Shown piece after piece: positions 61,427 to 64,000 of a stretch of 64,000 bases of DNA. Each line of letters opens with the position of its first letter. The first letter of the stretch is position 1. The notes beneath the pieces are model-generated. The model was given only the letters and a program-made list of their open reading frames with translations, had not been told where the DNA came from and did no database searches. The stretch covers positions 372,001-436,000 of the forward strand of contig NZ_FVZB01000006.1 of NCBI RefSeq assembly GCF_900166655.1, in the 5' to 3' direction. This DNA comes from Halobacillus hunanensis (lineage in GTDB: Bacteria; Bacillota; Bacilli; Bacillales; Halobacillaceae). The position numbers and the translations under genes are program-made.

Positions 61427-62119
61427 TTACCAACTATTTTCTAAGTTCCTAGATTTTTTTGGTCTTCCAAGGACTGGGTATTTAACCATTAGCTCTTCTT
61501 TATATTTTATTAGGAAAAAGTACTGGTGAATTAATTTTACAGCTAATATTGGATAAATAGTTACCAAAGTTAGCGCGCCAACAAAAATAAGTGACTTAAT
61601 GTCCCCACTTTGAATTGCTGTAAAGACAAATTGTGCAAACAAATAACTGAAACCTGGTATAACAGCTACCCATTTTGGCCATGTACCCGGACCCTCTTGT
61701 ATTTTAAAGTTGTCGAGTAATGTTAGATGTTGCATGACTAAAACACTAGAAACACTTAAAAGATAAAATATTAACCCAACATAGAAAAATCCAAGAGATT
61801 CAAATTGAACAATATTGTATAGAAACTTTTGTATAACTAGAAAATGTACAAATGATGTTAATAAGCCCCATACTCCATAAAATAATACAAAGGATAATTC
61901 ATATCGATATGGAGCAATTATGTATAAAACAGACCACACATTTAAAATTATAACCGGAACTAACCCTAGGTTGAATATAAAGCCTAATTCAGAATGTCCG
62001 AATAGCATATATAACCCCATAAAATCAGTAAAGAGCAGAACATGAATAATAGTCATGGATCTAATTTCCGCTGCTAAATATCTAATTGTTAAGTATTCCG
62101 TAAACTTGTTTTGATTCAT
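61427..62119 (-). CDS. Six-helix membrane protein, intact member of a local paralogue array
   Basis: 230 residues from the ATG at 62119, the start that aligns with its broken neighbour; a TTG at 62137 is also open. About six membrane segments; LYIIAPYRYELSFVLFYGVWG and FLVIQKFLYNI are the most characteristic stretches. Basic tail (GRPKKSRNLE). Intact copy of a tandem family whose other members at 62185 and 62930 are broken. I do not recognise the family; polytopic immunity proteins of membrane-targeting LXG toxins have similar size. Confidence 0.7.
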   Translation of the reverse strand: MNQNKFTEYLTIRYLAAEIRSMTIIHVLLFTDFMGLYMLFGHSELGFIFNLGLVPVIILNVWSVLYIIAPYRYELSFVLFYGVWGLLTSFVHFLVIQKFLYNIVQFESLGFFYVGLIFYLLSVSSVLVMQHLTLLDNFKIQEGPGTWPKWVAVIPGFSYLFAQFVFTAIQSGDIKSLIFVGALTLVTIYPILAVKLIHQYFFLIKYKEELMVKYPVLGRPKKSRNLENSW

Positions 62120-62184
62120 AGTTATTTCTACTCCCAATTAATCTAGTGATTATGATTTTAAAAGATGCTTTCCATTTTTATCTG

Positions 62185-62868
62185 TTAGCTTAATTTCCTC
62201 TGTTTCTTAGGTGCATTCAATTTGGGGTATTTCTCATTCAAAGCATGTTTGTTTTTTCTTGAAAAATAATATTGGTGAATAAATTTAATACAAAAAACAG
62301 GATAAAGAATAATCATAGATTCACATGCTACAAAGATTAATGCTTTTAAATCATCACTTAATATAATAGAAAAAATAAATTGCCCTATTACGTAACTTAA
62401 GGCAGGTGTTATTGCCACAAGGGGAGCCCAATTTCGCCTTGGACCTTTTAGTGGACTCAGCTTTCCATATAGAAATAATAGATGAAGCACTTGTACAGCA
62501 ATAATACTCAGAATATAAAGCCTCAACGAAATGAAAAAAAATTGGAGTGATTGAAACGGAAAAAGGTTATAAAGAAACTTCTGAATAACTAAAAACATTA
62601 TGAATGAGGTGAACAATCCCCAGATCCCAAAGAATAAATGAAAAGAACTTTCAAATCTGTAAGGAGCAATCAAATATAACAAAGCCTACACGTTTAAAAT
62701 CATTCCCAGAACGGTTGCGATCGGTAAAGCAAAAGGCAACTCAGAAGGACCTAATAAAGCATAAAGTCCCATCAAATCAGTTAAAATTAAAACATGTAAA
62801 ATACCCTTCGACCGAATTTCTCCATGATCTTCTAGTTTTAGATATTTTTCAAACATTTTTTTGTTCAT
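62185..62868 (-). pseudogene. Paralogue of the 61427 gene, split by one nonsense codon
   Basis: The reading frame starts at the ATG at 62868 and runs without a frameshift to 62185, but a TAG lies at codon 61 (62686-62688). The intact paralogue has TGG (Trp) at that position: ILNV-W-SVLYIIAPYR against ILNV-stop-ALLYLIAPYR. Restoring Trp would give about 227 residues. A recent single-base inactivation is the simplest reading; translation of the C-terminal part from an internal start is possible but unsupported. Confidence 0.8.
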
Positions 62869-62929
62869 GTTTTACAATCTTTTCCCCTTCTACTATTTCT
62901 TGAGATACCTAAAGTACATGTTCTACCAA

Positions 62930-62995
62930 GGGTTCCTAATAAGTGGGTAAGTCTCGCCATAAGAATTGGATAAAGCATAGCTAAAACAACATTTT
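62930..62995 (-). pseudogene. Short C-terminal remnant of a third copy of the 61427 family
   Basis: On the minus strand one frame reads VLAMLYPILMARLTHLLG, which aligns with LVTIYPILAVKLIHQYF near the end of the 61427 product. It has no start and no open upstream sequence. The match is short, so confidence is limited. Confidence 0.4.
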
Positions 62996-63112
62996 ATCGA
63001 ACTCATTTTCCCATTTCCAGTTATGCTACTATAGTAATCAGTTGAAACATATAAAGATTGACAGTTGAATCATTAAATATAATAGTTTAGAAGTCAAAGG
63101 AGACATGCTTAT

Positions 63113-63934
63113 ATGGAAAACAAAGAATCTTTATATTTAACGCACAAGGAAATATATGTATTACTAGGTTTAATAAAAGCACCAATTGCTTTTGGGATAG
63201 ATGACCCTTTCCTTGCTTTATCAAGTGAAGAGGTGAAGAAAGAATGGGAGGGAGTCATAATAAGCCTAAGGGATAGAAACCTCTTAGGGAAGGACGAAGA
63301 CGGCGAATTCTGGATCGATGAAGATATGATCACCTCTTTGTCCGTAATGGCCTATTCAAATGTGGTTATACAGGTTGACTCTCTTTATAAAATGACATCT
63401 CACTCTACCTTCTATGTCGCGGAAGAGTTTGTGATAGAATGTGAGAAACTGAATAACAAAATATTTAGATTGCAACAACTGGATGAACCAAATGTTTCTA
63501 TAAAAAACGTGATCCTTCCAAGAGTAGGCCTTGATCATAAGAATCCATCTAAATCAGGAATTCTCACGTTACCTGGAACATTTATAAACGAATTCATCGA
63601 CAACAAAAGCTATCTCAATGTAGAGGATGAAGATGTTAGAAACCTCAATGATAGTACTCAGAGTCTAAGTTTATGGAAAGATCTAAAAAAATCCTTAAAC
63701 CGAAGTGAGCGAATTAGCCGCATGGTGATGTATTATTTTACCGATAATAATTGGAAAGTTGAAGGCGTTTTTGCGGTGTTTTCCCCTTCAAACAATTGGA
63801 CACTTAGAATGATTGAAAAAGACGGTAAGGAGTATCTTCAAGCTAAACAAGTTGATTTACTTGGTCTCACAAAGGAGTATGGTGCAGTGTTGGAACGTAC
63901 ACTTAAGGATAAAGATTTTCTTATTTTAAAATGA
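63113..63934 (+). CDS. EspG-like / T7SS-associated protein, divergent from the locus
   Basis: 273 residues, ATG behind AAAGGAGAC. No signal or membrane segment. The N-terminal layout LTHKEIYVLLGLIKAPIAFG, then SLRDRNLLGKDEDGEFWIDEDM and SVMAYSNVVIQV, resembles the start of EspG-type chaperones (a helix, a small-residue turn, a second winged-helix-like unit). The C-terminal half is beta-rich with WTLRMIEKDGKEYLQAK. In mycobacteria EspG binds secreted WXG-family pairs before export; Firmicutes relatives are poorly described. Assignment by pattern only. Ends in a strong terminator. Confidence 0.6.
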   Translation: MENKESLYLTHKEIYVLLGLIKAPIAFGIDDPFLALSSEEVKKEWEGVIISLRDRNLLGKDEDGEFWIDEDMITSLSVMAYSNVVIQVDSLYKMTSHSTFYVAEEFVIECEKLNNKIFRLQQLDEPNVSIKNVILPRVGLDHKNPSKSGILTLPGTFINEFIDNKSYLNVEDEDVRNLNDSTQSLSLWKDLKKSLNRSERISRMVMYYFTDNNWKVEGVFAVFSPSNNWTLRMIEKDGKEYLQAKQVDLLGLTKEYGAVLERTLKDKDFLILK

Positions 63935-63944
63935 AAGGTTTATC

Positions 63945-63983
63945 AGGCATTTATGTACCGAAGGTACATAAATGCCTTTTTTT
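63945..63983 (+). terminator. Intrinsic terminator of the EspG-like gene
   Basis: AGGCATTTATGTACC and GGTACATAAATGCCT form a perfect 15-bp stem with a three-base loop, followed by seven T. Confidence 0.93.
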
Positions 63984-64000
63984 AAATAACTCATATATGA

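Noticed and set aside
62686-62688. TAG read as a recoded amino acid (for example pyrrolysine)
   Set aside because: The intact paralogue has TGG there and no recoding machinery is visible; a nonsense mutation is far simpler.

Overview
The window looks like chromosome of a low-GC, spore-forming Bacillaceae, plausibly a moderate halophile of the Halobacillus/Virgibacillus/Pontibacillus type. The evidence is Bacillus-style ribosome binding sites with many TTG and GTG starts, a Yuk/Ess type VII secretion locus of B. subtilis gene order, DUF2642 coat-like proteins, Fur- and cre-like sites, and acidic surface proteins. The genus is inference. No rRNA, tRNA, CRISPR, prophage or insertion sequence was seen.

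Region 1 (1-2.8 kb) holds the end of gapN, an orphan siderophore-binding lipoprotein under a strong Fur box, and a short-chain dehydrogenase. Region 2 (2.9-14.1 kb) is dominated by one gene of about 10.3 kb. It encodes a protein of about 3450 residues with some 35 tandem carboxypeptidase-regulatory-like (beta-sandwich) domains and no visible export signal. Two small DUF2642 proteins are divergent from it. Both sides of the divergent promoter carry a perfect sigma-K type -10 motif, so a spore-surface role is my main hypothesis.

Region 3 (14.3-27.9 kb) is a surface-glycan cluster with five glycosyltransferases. It also has the five enzyme types that convert UDP-GlcNAc to UDP-2,3-diacetamido-2,3-dideoxy-mannuronic acid: 6-dehydrogenase, 3-dehydrogenase, aminotransferase, N-acetyltransferase and 2-epimerase. 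They are scattered over 12 kb on both strands. Flippase, polymerase and priming transferase are absent from the window.

Region 4 (28-46 kb) is catabolic. It contains (a) an operon with a GAF-PucR regulator, three membrane proteins, an amidohydrolase and an M20 ureidohydrolase-like enzyme; (b) a YczE-like membrane protein and D-serine dehydratase; (c) a D-galactonate operon (IclR regulator, KDG kinase, KDPG/KDPGal aldolase, DgoD, GntP permease); and (d) a TAXI-TRAP transporter. Near-identical cre-like sites lie upstream of the galactonate regulator and of the TRAP genes. A family of palindromes of about 43 bp is dispersed behind stop codons in regions 1 and 4.

Region 5 (46-64 kb) is a type VII secretion system on the minus strand: WXG100 protein, YukD, YukC/EssB, FtsK-like EssC, YueB/EsaA and YueC/EssA. 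An LXG toxin module (DUF5082-like, DUF5344-like, LXG toxin, DUF4176-like, small membrane protein, lipoprotein) sits inside the machinery operon between yukE and yukD. Upstream of yukE is an island of duplicated and decaying small membrane-protein genes that look like immunity or accessory genes, then a divergent EspG-like protein.
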